DNA from: Klebsormidium nitens
Lineage: Eukaryota; Streptophyta; Klebsormidiophyceae; Klebsormidiales; Klebsormidiaceae
NCBI GenBank assembly: GCA_000708835.1
Contig: DF236977.1
Span: 978-64,977 of the forward strand
Direction: 5' to 3'
DNA length: 64,000 nt
Under the pieces are notes generated by a model. It was given only the letters and a program-made list of their open reading frames with translations, was not told the DNA's origin and made no database searches. A program made the position numbers and the translations under genes. Positions 1 through 11,900 of the stretch are shown here, piece by piece (within the stretch, counting starts at the first letter, position 1; each line of letters starts with the position of its first letter).

Positions 1-232
1 GGTGATCCGGTGGCATTTCTAGTTCAATACAGCTGGCGAAAGTAAGCACGGCCGCGCGGCCGCGCATAGGCGCGCTGGCGTAAAACGCCGACGTTTCAAT
101 GACAATCTGGGCTCAGGTGGCACTAATACATTAACGGTTAACCTTTTTTGAGCCGTCTGCCGTCGAGGCGGCTGATATTTGGGTTAGCGTCAGACCATCA
201 CCTATTCTTGCACCAAGTCATAGGCTGGGGCA

Positions 233-406
233 CTCGTGTGACCTAAGAGCCGTGTGACCTAAGATAGGCACCCGGGGGACGGGTGGGGTTGGTATGGTGG
301 TTAGGGTGGGTTGGGATGCGGAGCGGGTGTTTATTTGGGTTAGGTTTTTAGTTAGAAGTGCCCAGTTAGCTCGTATTGTAGGTCACACGCCCGTTAGTCA
401 CACGAG
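233..406. mobile_element. MITE-like inverted-repeat element
   Basis: About 30 bases at 233-263 (ctcgtgtgacctaagagccg and onward) match the reverse complement of 376-406 with few differences. Both arms contain the core GTGTGACCTA. The arms enclose about 110 bases without a reading frame. Size and structure fit a miniature inverted-repeat transposable element. I see no clear target-site duplication, so a chance or regulatory inverted repeat remains possible. Confidence 0.4.
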
Positions 407-1105
407 AGTTACCGGTATGGCTGGGGCGCCTGAAATCGCATAAGCATACAGATAGTTTCGCCAATTTCGCCAATTAGGGTGAATTTGCGCTTCAGCTATT
501 AGTGTTTGCGCATTTCAGAAAACAATTTCGCCACGATCACTGGATCATAATCATCCGATACGACCAAGGCCGAGGTCGCCACGACTTCCCATGACAGTCC
601 CATTTGATTGCCGGCTTTTGGGCGATAGAACCACAGGATGTATTTGCCGATTGTGACACGTAGTCTTGTCCGCTCATATATTACCGTAGATTTGTGCACT
701 CGGTTAGCTTCACACCGTTAGAGTACAACGGCCGTCACCCCTGCTTCGAATAACGGATACTGCATACTGCACGCTGATTGGCTGGCGCTTATTGGCCTTA
801 GCTCCCAGTCTAATCACTGTAGCTTAGACTGACTCTCAGCCTAGACTTGAGCTGAGGAGAGTACAAAGGGTGGATTTCTCCACCTCTGCCTCATTCTCAG
901 ACTTCTCGGATTCTTGAGATTGAAGGCGCCCCTTTTCCTAAGAGTTTATCACCCCCGGACCCCTCTTGCCTTGGATAAGCGGAGGATTCTCCTTGTGAAA
1001 ATCGCTTCCGTTCACACGATTGTAGTGAAACGCTTTTCTCGACTCGAGCGGTTCTCTTGACGAACTGGCACTGCCGGCTGCTGAATTGCTGGCGACCGAC
1101 ATAGA

Positions 1106-1821
1106 CCTCAGACAACCCAGACTCACGGCCGTATCGAGAAAACCTCTCGTAAAGCCATCGGAAGCATATTGAACAAATTGCTCGATACGGCCGGCCGGGT
1201 ATCGATCAAATTGCTCGTTTTCTGGTAGCGCCTATTGGGAAAAAGTCTCGATTTTTGTGAAGCCCCGGGCACACACTAGAACAAAAAGTACTTGCCCGGT
1301 TGTCACTCGCAGTGGTGTAACCCTAAGGCGGGAAGGCCCGGTTGCTCCAGGGAGCTGCCCGGTTGTTCGCCGCTTGCCCGCGAGACCGTAATGTCACAGG
1401 GAGGGCCCGGTTGCCACGGTCCCTAAACTACTAGTCTAGAGGGGAATTGTCCGGTGTCCCCGGGGAGTTGCAGCCGCCCGCCGCCCCGACCAACCACCCA
1501 TAGGGGTACCGTCCTTTATGTACCGCGATCCTGGCGGTCGTGTGGACCGATGTTGTGGGTCGCAGCGGTCACCTGGATCGACGGCGGAGATCGTCCGGAC
1601 CGACCCCTGAAAGAACCGGAGATCTAGGCGCCTCGGTCCCAAAATCGAGCAAATTGCTCGATAGGGCATTCTCCGTATCGAGCAAATCCTCCAATACGGT
1701 CCTCGCGAATACGATAAATTTGTCCAATACGGATCTACGGACATCGAACGATTTGCTCATAAAACCAAAATGGCTTTACGAGGGGTTTTCTCGATACGGA
1801 CCGTGAGTCTGGGTTGCCTCA
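1106..1821. mobile_element. Foldback or MITE-like element, about 0.7 kb
   Basis: The left arm at about 1106-1158 and the right arm at about 1771-1821 are near-perfect inverted repeats of some 50 bases. Both carry CAACCCAGACTCACGG and a CGTATCGAGAAAACC-type block followed by CGTAAAGCCA. Inside are several imperfect copies of a short palindrome related to ATCGAGCAAATTGCTCGAT (1644-1662, also near 1171-1190 and 1201-1217). Such subterminal repeats are common in DNA transposons. No transposase is visible, so it would be non-autonomous. Confidence 0.5.
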
Positions 1822-2970
1822 GAAAAGCCCTGGAACTTGGAAGACTCGCGTTCGAAGATAGTGGACAACTTTTTGATTGGTCCGATTACGATACCTCGAA
1901 TCGGACGGTTGCGAACTACCGAACTTTCGGCACAAAAATGCATGAGACCCCGCAGTGGTCCTGTGCATTTTCGGAAGAGCTTTCGAAGGGCGCCATGGCG
2001 CCCGCTTAGGAAGAATTTTGCGCTTCCCACCCTGGCCCACCCTTGTATAGGCTTCAAAATTCTTTCAACTTACCTGCTCGCCTCAGCCCAGTCGCCTTCG
2101 GCTTCCCATGCTCCCTGCTCTATCGGACTCGCGTCGTAGCCCTCCATCCAGCTCTTCTTGGGCCTGCACTAGCGTTACGGTCGTTCGTCTTGCCCCCAGC
2201 TGCCTTCTGTTTTTTCCTCGCACGGCTAGTTGTTCGCCGCCGACGCGGCCGCGCGCGACATTCGATCTTGAATTAAATTCGCGCGACACCGGCCGACGCC
2301 GGCGCCTTTACTGCTAGCCTCACTGCGGGTGATGACAAAAGACAGCTTCGGGGTGACCGGCGCCAAGCATTTAGTACCGAATGCTGGTGCAGCCCAAATG
2401 GCTGGAACCCTGTTCGACGAATTTTTCAACCGGTTTGTTGTCCCTAGTTCTCAGACTTGGAACTTGGAAGTGAAGATACGCAGCAGCGCAGGCTGAGGTA
2501 CCGGCTGAGGCAGGAGCAGGGCGGCTGCTGATGCCAATGCCATTGCACGGGTGTGATGCATTGCCTGAGGCTTGCAAATGCTGATTTTGGCATATTTGCG
2601 GACCTTAAAAGCCACTGTCGTCATTGACAATGCCATTGGCATCATTCAGCTGAGGAATTAAGTGGTTTTCACCTGTGTACCTGATCAGGATGAGTCCGTT
2701 TCCTTGAAGGCACGTTTGGCTTCAAGAGTCATTGATGCTGCCCAGCTCAAAGTTGAAGCTCCTGTTGCCGCTGTATAGGAATTCTGGACCAAAAAGTATC
2801 AGTATCTGACACCACTAATGAGTGGGGCTTCGCGCTTAAAGTGTGCTCGTCATGTTTCATTCCTCAGAAGATGTACAGTACGGGGATGGGTTGGTAAAAA
2901 GGCGGCACATATCCGTTCTTTTGAATCAGCTTAGCAGATACCTCTGAGGTCTAATCCACATCCAGGCACA

Positions 2971-5900
2971 ATGGCGGTCATATTGGATGCTACTCAAGCA
3001 GCTCCTAGTAAAGAGCAGGAGGCCAAGGAGCTTTTTGAGAAGGACGATTATCAGAGATGTCTGCAAGTGCTGGATCAAGTGACATTGAGCCCCAACAAAG
3101 ATGTAAAGGTAAGTCAGGGTTTCCTTTGGGCCTTGCTTTTCTTCCCTAGTGTTTCAAGGCATCCGTTTCTGGCTTCATTGGTTCTTGTCCTAGCTCAGTC
3201 ACAACCGCTTCAGATAGTGCAAGGATTTGAGTCTGCTGAAACGCCAGATGTGCTGACGAGTTTCTTCACTGCTCGAGAAATGGAGAGAGGGATGGAAAAG
3301 CTGGGGGTTTCATTCGCTTCCATTCTTTGAAGAGAGCCCCTGTTCATAATGCTCAGATTGGGCAAAGGCGCATCTACAGACCCAGTGACTACTCCTTGTT
3401 GACAATTGACTCATTGTTGCAGGTGCTTCATAACAGAGCCCTTGCGGATTTCTATCAAGCTGGGGGCAAGGAGGCACAACTGCTGCAAGAAAGATTGCAG
3501 GCGTGCCAGGTGAGGACGAGTGAGCAAGAGTGCATCATGCTCAGGGCGTTCGGGGCATTCTCTTCTGCAGGCCCTCTTATGCAGGCCGTGCTCAAGAACT
3601 GGAATCAAGTCGCACTGTCACCATTCGCTGTCACCATTCACCGAAATACTCCAAATGCCAGAACTCCAGAGAGGGCTAGAGATTGTGGCTCCACAACCAT
3701 GACCACCCTTCGCCCCAGATTGACCACTTCAAAGAACGCAGAGTCTGCCCTTCTGTTCGCTCCTTCAAAAAGCTGTTGACTATTCCCTGTTTTGTTGGCT
3801 TTGCGGTGATTCTGAGCTACTGGCGCTTCAATGAACCTTGTTGCATCGTCCAGCAAGGCTTGGGAAATGGCATCGATGAGATTCAGTGTCACTGTCCAAT
3901 CCCATGTTACTTTTGGAACTATGATGCTGTTGAATTTCGAGTATGTCAGCAGAGTCCTTCCAGGTGGCCGGAAGAGTTGCTTCTCTTCTTCAGGGGGGTG
4001 TGGGTTTCCCTGTAAAAGCTGCATCGAAGACATCCGTCAAAGGGGTTCCATCATAGGTGTTCCAAGATCAAAAAGTATTCCGCACCCTTGGTGCCAAGCC
4101 AACTGGGCCTGCTGTCATCTTGCTGCAGGCCCGCAACGATGAGCTGCGGCAGGCTGCTGAGGCCGAATTGGATGGTGCCGTCTCACCTTCTGGTGCTACT
4201 TCATTCCGGGAGTCTTTCTCAGCTGACGGGGCTGCAAAGGCTGCGGAGCCCCTCTCCTGGGACTACCAGACAGCAACGTTGACATACAACCTGGTGAGGA
4301 CTGCACTTTCTGTCTGTATCTTGTGTCAAAAGACCCCCTTCGCTGGTTGCACTTACTATCCTTTCACCTTGTTGTTTTGTTTTTTCAATTCGGTTGGTCG
4401 CGTCCGGTGCCCTGTATCATCTGAGAGAATCATTGGAATGCTTTGGCAGCGCGACGCTTGTATTGTCTCAAGTTTGGTTGTCATAACTTGCTGAGCAGAT
4501 TGTTGCTGCCAAAGCAGAGGCACATCTGATTGAGGGCCCGTCGGGCATCCCGAATTGGGCAAACACGCCGTCCTTTGTCATTGATGCAGAGGGCTTCAGA
4601 GATCAGCTTTTTGCAAAGCGTATGTTTCACTTCACGCCCTCCCTACAGGCCCTCGTCCACTACCAGCAGCACCGCTACTCTCAGGCGGCCACTCTCCTGG
4701 AACCGCTCTATACAAACCTGGAGCCTCTCGACGAGGTATGCTTGCCGCAGCGCCTCCTTTCACAAGACTCACAACGCCAACTGTGCATCTTCTAGGCTGA
4801 TGTAAAGATGTTTGTCTTGCTTTTGAGCATGTTCGGTTATTGTCAAGACGTTACTGGAGCGAGGGTCGTCACAGAATCGATCGGGTCTGTCAAGAACTGC
4901 CCATGAGGTTGCATAGTCTCAGCACCCTCCCCTGTGCTATCCATTGCAGGACGTTGCCCTCCGGGTGTGCTTACTCCTCCTGGACGTTCATCTCGCCAAC
5001 CGCCAGCCAGCGAAAGCCGCTGTGAGCTTTGCCTTGAAATGGAGAACACAACATATTCCAGTCTTGCTTTTTAAAAAGGGTTGTCTGTCCCGACTCACCC
5101 ATCCTAAACATGAGTGCCAGCGAGAGTTGTTGGGTTTCTCGAGCCGAAAACCTTTTGTCGACACTGAGACTGTTTCTTCATTTTTTGCTTGAGAATTTTG
5201 TAGGGAGACTCGGCAAAGCACAAAGTCGAACCTGCTACTTTGACCTCTTCTTCCATGTGCTCTGCATTTCTCGCCCTGCTCATTTGAAGAAAGGGGTGGT
5301 TTTGTATGGGAAGCACCGTGCCGAGTATTTTCTGCTGATGCAGAGCTTGTGTACCGGCTGACTGCTGACCTGCTTCCTTCTGTGGTGTGCAGAACGTGCT
5401 GAGCTTCTTGGAGAAGCTGTTCTCGGTCTACTTCCCCACCACCTGGCTAAGTTCCAACAACCGAGATGAGAGGCCCCGTGGTCGCAGCGGAGGCCGGGAG
5501 CGGGGAGACTCTGCAGAACGGGGAGAAGACGCAGAGCCCAGCACGAGGCCCGGCACGCCCGCCGAGTCGTCCAGCGTCGAGGGCGGCCACTCGCGCAACA
5601 CGTCCGAGGACAACTTCGACGAGGACGCAGGGACAGCACCCGCACAGAGCCGGGGCCGGAACGGCAAGGGGTTTGAGGGCTTCGCTGGCTTTTCGAAGCC
5701 CTTGCCGATCGAAGCGGAGGATCTGAAGCTGCGGTTGCATCTGGGGCGTGCTCGGCTGCTGATGCTGACGCAGAACTTGAAGAGCATGAAGCGCGAGGTC
5801 AAGGCCGCTCTGGCGCTGTCCAAGGAGCACACGCACGCGCTGACCCTGAAGGCGCAGCTCGAGTGCAGCCGGGCCAACTACCGGAAAGCCATCAAGCTCC

Positions 5901-7369
5901 TCGTGAGCGCGCACACGCCCGACGCCCAAGTCTCCCAAACCTCCCGTGCCGCGTTCCTGGGCAACCTGGGAAACGTCCATCATTACCTGGGCAAGCGCAG
6001 CCTGGCCAGCCTCTACTTTTCCAAAGCCCTGGTGGAGGTCCCGCGCTCGCTGGCGGAGGGCGCGCAGACGGACGGCCAGGCGGTGCTGTACAGCGCGGCC
6101 CTGGAGCAGCTAGTCGCGGGTAACGCTGTGGCCGCAGCGCAGTGCTTTCAGCAGGTCGGGGGGCAGAGCGCCTTGCGGCTGCTGCGGCTGGGGGAGGCGT
6201 GCATCGCGGCACACAGCAAGGGCCTACTGGGGTCGGCGCACGGCGGGGAGAGCTCGGAAGCCGTCAGCTCTTATGGCGATAAGCAGGTGCGGGTGACAGT
6301 GGGCGGAGAGGGACCCTGGAAGACGGTCGTCCACAGAAAGCAAGACGGTGGAAGCGTGACTGTGGTTGGCGCTGAAAGCAGTCGGTCTTTGGAAGCGGAT
6401 GAGCAGGAAGGAGGGGCGGCCCTCGGTGGTTTGAGCCTCGGTTATGCGAAGCAGTGTTTGGAAAAGGTGTTGGCAGTGTCGGAGGGCGCGAAGCACACAG
6501 AGGGATTGCAAACGGAGAGGGGCGGCGGCGGCCGTCGGATGGCTAACGGCACAGTGGAGGCGAGGAAAAGCAACGGGGAGAGTGCACATAAGAGAAACGG
6601 TAACGGGAAGGCCGGGGGGAGTGCGTCAGCAGAAGACGGGGTCGGGTCTAGTGAAGGGGTCCGGCCGTCAGGATCAGCGCCCATCACTCTCGGACAGGGG
6701 ACGCAAGAGCCCGGGTTGAGACAGGTGGTTCTGAGCTCGTCTTTGAAAGCCGGCCTGGCAGCGTACGAAGCAGAGCAGAAGCGCAAGAACGAACTCATCC
6801 AGCAGAGCGCGAGAGTCGGGCTCGCCTACGTGGACCTCTGCCTTGGAAACCCGGCCCGTGCGCTCGCTCACGTAGAAGCGTCGCTTAGAATTGCGGGGAT
6901 TGGGCGCGTGAACAGCTTACTGGCTCGCACATACGCTGCTGAGGCGCTGTGCTTGCTTGGGCGGCCCGGAGAAGCCATCAACCACTTGTCAGTCGCCCTC
7001 ACGGAGTTGACAAGCTCAAGTAGCGATCCCCTGCCCCCCGTGCCTGAGCAAGGCCCTGTGCCAGACAAGGAGCAAGTAGCAGCGGTTCCTGTTGGCAAGC
7101 CGAGAGACTGGCAGGCGGATCTGACAGGGCCTGGTGCTCGTGCAGCCCTGTATGCGAATCTAGCCGCTCTCTATGCTAAGAAGGGCGAACTAGCTGAGGC
7201 GCAGCGGTGCATTGCCCGAGCTTGTCAAATTTGTCGAGAGAGCCCCTCGGTATTGCTAGCTGGAATCTTGGTACAACTCAAGGCGAATGGCGAGGAGGCA
7301 GCTCTGTCTAAGCTCAGGGAAGCTCGCATGCAGTGGGTAGAATCTTCACTGCCAGGTCAACGGACCTAA
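2971..7369 (+). CDS. CNOT10: CCR4-NOT complex subunit 10 (CNOT10-like TPR protein)
   Basis: Homologue of the TPR subunit that, in animals, docks with CNOT11 on the N-terminal part of the NOT1 scaffold of the cytoplasmic mRNA deadenylase complex. Exon model, all phase-consistent: 2971-3108, 3423-3509, 4057-4293, 4499-4735, 4950-5021, 5393-7369, giving about 915 residues. The start is the ATG opening MAVILDATQAAPSKEQEAKE. Family landmarks are VLHNRALADFYQAGG, LLEPLYTNLEPLDE, CLLLLDVHLANRQ, and TPR helices such as FLGNLGNVHHYLGKRSLASL and ALRLLRLGEACIAAHSKG. The last exon is very long. It begins with an Arg/Glu/Ser-rich linker and holds a second disordered, Gly-rich insert at about 6240-6720 between TPR blocks. 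The 4057 acceptor (atag) is the least certain boundary. Confidence 0.88.
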
Positions 7370-8971
7370 TTTCGGACCTTAGTGTGCCTTTTCAAGGCAA
7401 AGTTTGTCGTTCGCTGAGTAAATGGACTACATTTATCCGTGGAATTTACTCTCAAGAGGTGGCCCGAGTGTTGACTGTTATAAAGGGATTATGCATGGGA
7501 GTCGCTCGTCAATAAGTTGCGTTCATTATATCAGTAGCCTAGTGATTACCTTTCTCGTTCTCGAGCTTCCAGGTGACACCATGGTGTTCTGCACGGGCCG
7601 GCCCTAGCTACACACATGCCTTGTGCAAGGGCATCATAGTAAGAAGTAGCCATTGAACCTTGAAGTTTGCACTCTTTTAGCTTGTAACCGTATTATACAT
7701 TGCATGTAACGGTGACGTGTTTACAATTCTGCCAGTCTGCCAATTCTATCGGACATACCACAGTCAGATAGATGATCCGACTGTTATTATCAGTAGAGTC
7801 ACATTGCTCGGTGCATGTGATTCTGACTTGTGCTACTTCATAGTCTAGTCCTACTTGCAGAAGTCGAAGCGCGCGTTGCAACGTGCATGAGCAAGGAGAA
7901 TCATCACTTCTGCTCACTTCACTTGCGTTCACAACTTCACCCATGGTTGAACGTTGAAGATATCCAGTGCAGTGCCTCCGGGCATATGGTTAACTTTCAA
8001 TAATCATCAGCAATGATGATTCACGACGAATCTGATGCTGCTTTTTCGGGGTTTAATCAGCAAGGTTTGAGGTCAAAGAATTATGATACGTCCGGAAATC
8101 CATTATTTCGAAATCTGGAGGTCCAACTATAGGGTATGTACCCAGGTAGTTGGACGCCGACCTCATGCGGCATTGCCGCTACAGACTACAGTAGGAGTTT
8201 CGGAAGTTAGGTTGATAACCCCAATTTTAAAATTTCCCAATCGAATGAGCGGAGTTGAAGCTGCTATATCAAATAGGTAGTTCAAATTTAATAAGGTATC
8301 AGATGAACGAAGACAACTTGGAAGTACATCATTTTGCAACATAGCTTTCGACATTCCCACGACTGGCACCCAAACCGTATTAGCTAGCCCCCTAACCGTT
8401 TCTAGCCCCCCGGCGATTGATACAACCGGCTTGTCATTCGATCACTTGCCCTCTTAGTCGAGACTCAAGACTCAACATGAAATCGAGACAAGTTAGTAAG
8501 TTACCTACCATGCCCGGTCAATTGCTCCGCAAAATTCTCCCTTGAAAGCGGTGACGTCATTTGATGATCCCCCAGCATTTATTGCGTCGAACTATCAACG
8601 TCGGCCTCCATTATGCACTGCAATGCAGTCCTGACTTTCAAAGAAGGTAGTACCGTAGTTAATGTAACGGCAGTGGCACGCGCTGAAGGTCCAGGACGAA
8701 GCACAAGCTGAACGGTTGTCTGCGATGCAAGTTCATTGGACATCATAGAGTTCGCTACACATTGAAGCAAGTCAGCTTACAAGTCATATATGAAGGAAGC
8801 CAAAGCTTGTCTCTATTCATTCTTGTACGTAGGAGGTGCCTTTTGCCGCAGCACGTTTTTGAGGCCGGCATCAATCAACTCCAACCCATTTTGCGTGACG
8901 GGCGCCAGATCACTTGAAAGTTTCAGCTGCAAAAGCTGCTCTGCCTTCGTCTACTCATTGCTTCTTGCGAG
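7370..8971. other. Intergenic, CNOT10 3' end to lipoxygenase start
   Basis: This holds the CNOT10 3' untranslated region and the lipoxygenase upstream region. Short open frames on both strands show no family resemblance and no splice-linked continuation. I see no RNA gene or repeat of note. Confidence 0.5.
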
Positions 8972-11900
8972 ATGGCGAGGATTTCCACAATGCAACAGCC
9001 CATCTTGGCAGCACCTAAGGTACGTGCTTTGTGTTTGACCTTGTCCTCTTGAAGGCGCTCTGTATTTCTATGTGAGTTGAGCGTCGCCCTTGCTTGAAAG
9101 CGTCCAAAGAATTCTAATCTTGGTACTATGCACACTGCTGGCCATCATCAAGAAACAAAATTGTAAGCATCTTGTACGACGTGATAGTCTCCTGTAAAAT
9201 AATATTATGGATCTAGAATGACTGGGCCAGGCAATGCTCGACAATGTATGGAGAGCAAGAATCTGATAGTCGTGTCCATAGAAAGGCTGGCATCATTGGA
9301 TTCTTGCAGGCCTGATTCTGCTCTTTCTGAATCACCACAGATCCAAAAACATCAATGAACGAGCTCAGATGTTGAGGTCAATGTGATTGTAGTCAAAATT
9401 GAAACACATCTTTCCATGAGATATTGAATGCAGCATACCTGTCCCAGTAACATAAAGATTGATCAGCATTGGTGCATTCACAATCTTGTTGCAATCAGGC
9501 CTTGGCATTAAAGAGCGGAACTGAGCCCAATTGGTGCGCTCCCACACCCTTGCATCCATTGCATTTCCAAATCTGGATCTCAAGCACGTCCTTCAAGGGT
9601 TCAGATTTTGCAAGAGTCTTCATGAAGGATGGGCGCCGATTGCAGGAGTTATTCTGCACCTAGGATGTTTGGCAATGTCCGTGGCTGTTGCATTTGTCCC
9701 TAAACTGATTAGCAAAGCAGTCTCTGATGCAGTATGTTGTCATTCTTTTCCAAGGCTTCATACTCACGCACTGCAACAAGCAACATGGTCTTGACCTTAC
9801 ATTCCAACTCGTTGGATTGCAGGTTGGCCGCCTGTCACCTCCTGAGGCCTGGAGCTCATCCCGCAGTCTCACGTGCCCTCTGACTTTGCATAAACTGTTG
9901 CAAGGCGCCTCCAGCATTCCTTTGCCAGCTGGCAACACAAAGTACGCTTTTCAGGCCAGCCAGGGAAAGGCCAATGGAAGCAGCTTCAATGGAGGGAAGG
10001 TCAAGCAAACCCGCAAGCATGTGAGAGCCCAGTCTTAATGACAAGACACTTCAACATAAGAAAAGCTGAGCCTTGCCTCACATTCGTGCACCTTTCCGTA
10101 AAGGATAACAAGCTGTTATTGGAGCACCCCTTTTTCCTTCCTAGAGCTTGGTGGTGCTGGTCAATCTTACAACCGGAAGCTCTACAGCTTTCAATTCAAG
10201 ATGTGCACCAAGTTGATTCTTATAGACGCAACCTTCCACCAAGGGAAAGCAGCAGCATTATTGGGCTTGGCAATCTGGCCCTAGGAATGAGCTTGACATA
10301 GTTACTTGGCAGCTGTCCATCTAAAGGGCAGGCATGGTCCTTGAGGCACTCGGTAAACCAGGGTTGTTTTCCTGTCCAACTGCATAATGTGGCAGCTCAA
10401 TCTCTTTGTGAGCAATCACAAACTGAGATCCATGGGTGTCGACACTCGTCACAAGCAACCAATTGAAAAGGCTTGGTGACGTTTTGCAGAAAGGATAGAT
10501 GCTGACTAGACACACTTTGTGCCAACCCCAGGTGGCCCATCCCGCGCTTGCTCCCACCAGAAAAGCAGGCAGGTGTACAGTAATTGCTGCGCCTGCTCCA
10601 ACAATCACAGCTGCACGCACCGCTTCCAGGCCTGTGGAGACAGTGATGCTTTCTATCATCACAGGGACAGAGGGGGATGCGGGCATGTTTGGCTCCGCGA
10701 AGGTGAACGCTTTTCCACTCCAAGGCAGGGCAATGCGATTATAGAGCATGGTATGCACCTTTCATAAGGAATGGAAAATTCCTGTTTCACAGAAATATGC
10801 TTGCAGCAAGCATAAACTTACATATCCCGTTCCACGCGAATCCATCTGGATCAAGAACCTTCTGGGGCGAAGAGTGATGATGACCAGCTTCCAAACACAC
10901 CTTGCTTGAATAGGGCCCCCAAGCTTGGACCGTCTGTTGTTATGCTACAAAAGCCAAACTGCAGATCTGGAAATTCAGGTCACTCCCTTTGAGGGCTCTG
11001 AAAGACCCTGGATCTGTTTGTATGCTCAAGATTAGTAAATCCGTTCATTGCTGATCTCCCATTGCTCTTGCAGGTGACATTTGTGTCCAAGCAAGGGGAG
11101 CGCTACCCGCCAAATGGGCTGGAGATCAGCGGCCCCTTTGCGCACAGCACCCGCAAGGACCCCAAACAGTGCAAGCTGCCTGTCGGCTTTGAGGTGGCTG
11201 GCATCATTGTGGAAAACCCCAAGGACATGCGCATCGACATCCGCGTATTGGCCTGGCTGGCGCACCGCCTTGACGTCAAGATCCCGGTGGTCAACCAGAA
11301 CCTGCTCAACCTGCTGACCAGCCTGCCCTTCTTCAAGCGGCTTACTGACGGCGATGTGAGCTCTTCTCTGCTTTTGTACATCAGAAATACATCATGCTAG
11401 CTGATATCTAGGAAACTCTTTTACAGCAAATGTGGCTCCAAAGCCCTTGAAACCTGAGCAGAGTCAGGATACATAAGCTGCGGGGATGCGTCCAGATCCT
11501 TAAGCCAGGATCAAACTACATGCCACATTCTCAGTCCTGCGCTGTGGCTCGTGCGCTATACTTGTCAATGCTTTTGGACACGCATTCATAAGCATGCCAC
11601 TTCCTGTTCCCACTTACTGTGTTTGGAGGGCTATCAAACTCTCTGGAGTTTGTCAAGCAGATTAAAGCAGGCATTGACCAAGCACTTACGTTGATGAAAG
11701 AAGAAGGGAGTATCCAATGAAGAAAATCTGACTGAAGGTCAAATTTCTACGTCAGATATGCCCATTAAGATACACAGCAGCAACTAGAGCAGAGAGTCAA
11801 AATATCTGTTGTGCCTGTTCACCTAGAAAGCCTGCTGCGAGTCCCTGACCTTCGACTTGTTGCTCTGCCAACAAACAAAACGACCTTTCAAATCAACGCT

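Larger units (their letters stand above)
1..2970. other. Gene-poor left flank
   Basis: I see no convincing exon chain here. The stretch holds two inverted-repeat elements (listed separately), short AT-rich and GC-rich patches, and the upstream region of the CNOT10 gene. A 66-codon open frame on the minus strand (699-499) reads like ordinary protein but has no recognisable family, partner exon or start context, so I do not call it a gene. The last 200 bases probably contain the CNOT10 promoter and 5' leader. Confidence 0.5.

Noticed and set aside
5447-5983. A 178-codon open frame on the minus strand
   Set aside because: It is the antisense of the GC-rich last exon of CNOT10; the plus-strand frame has clear family motifs.
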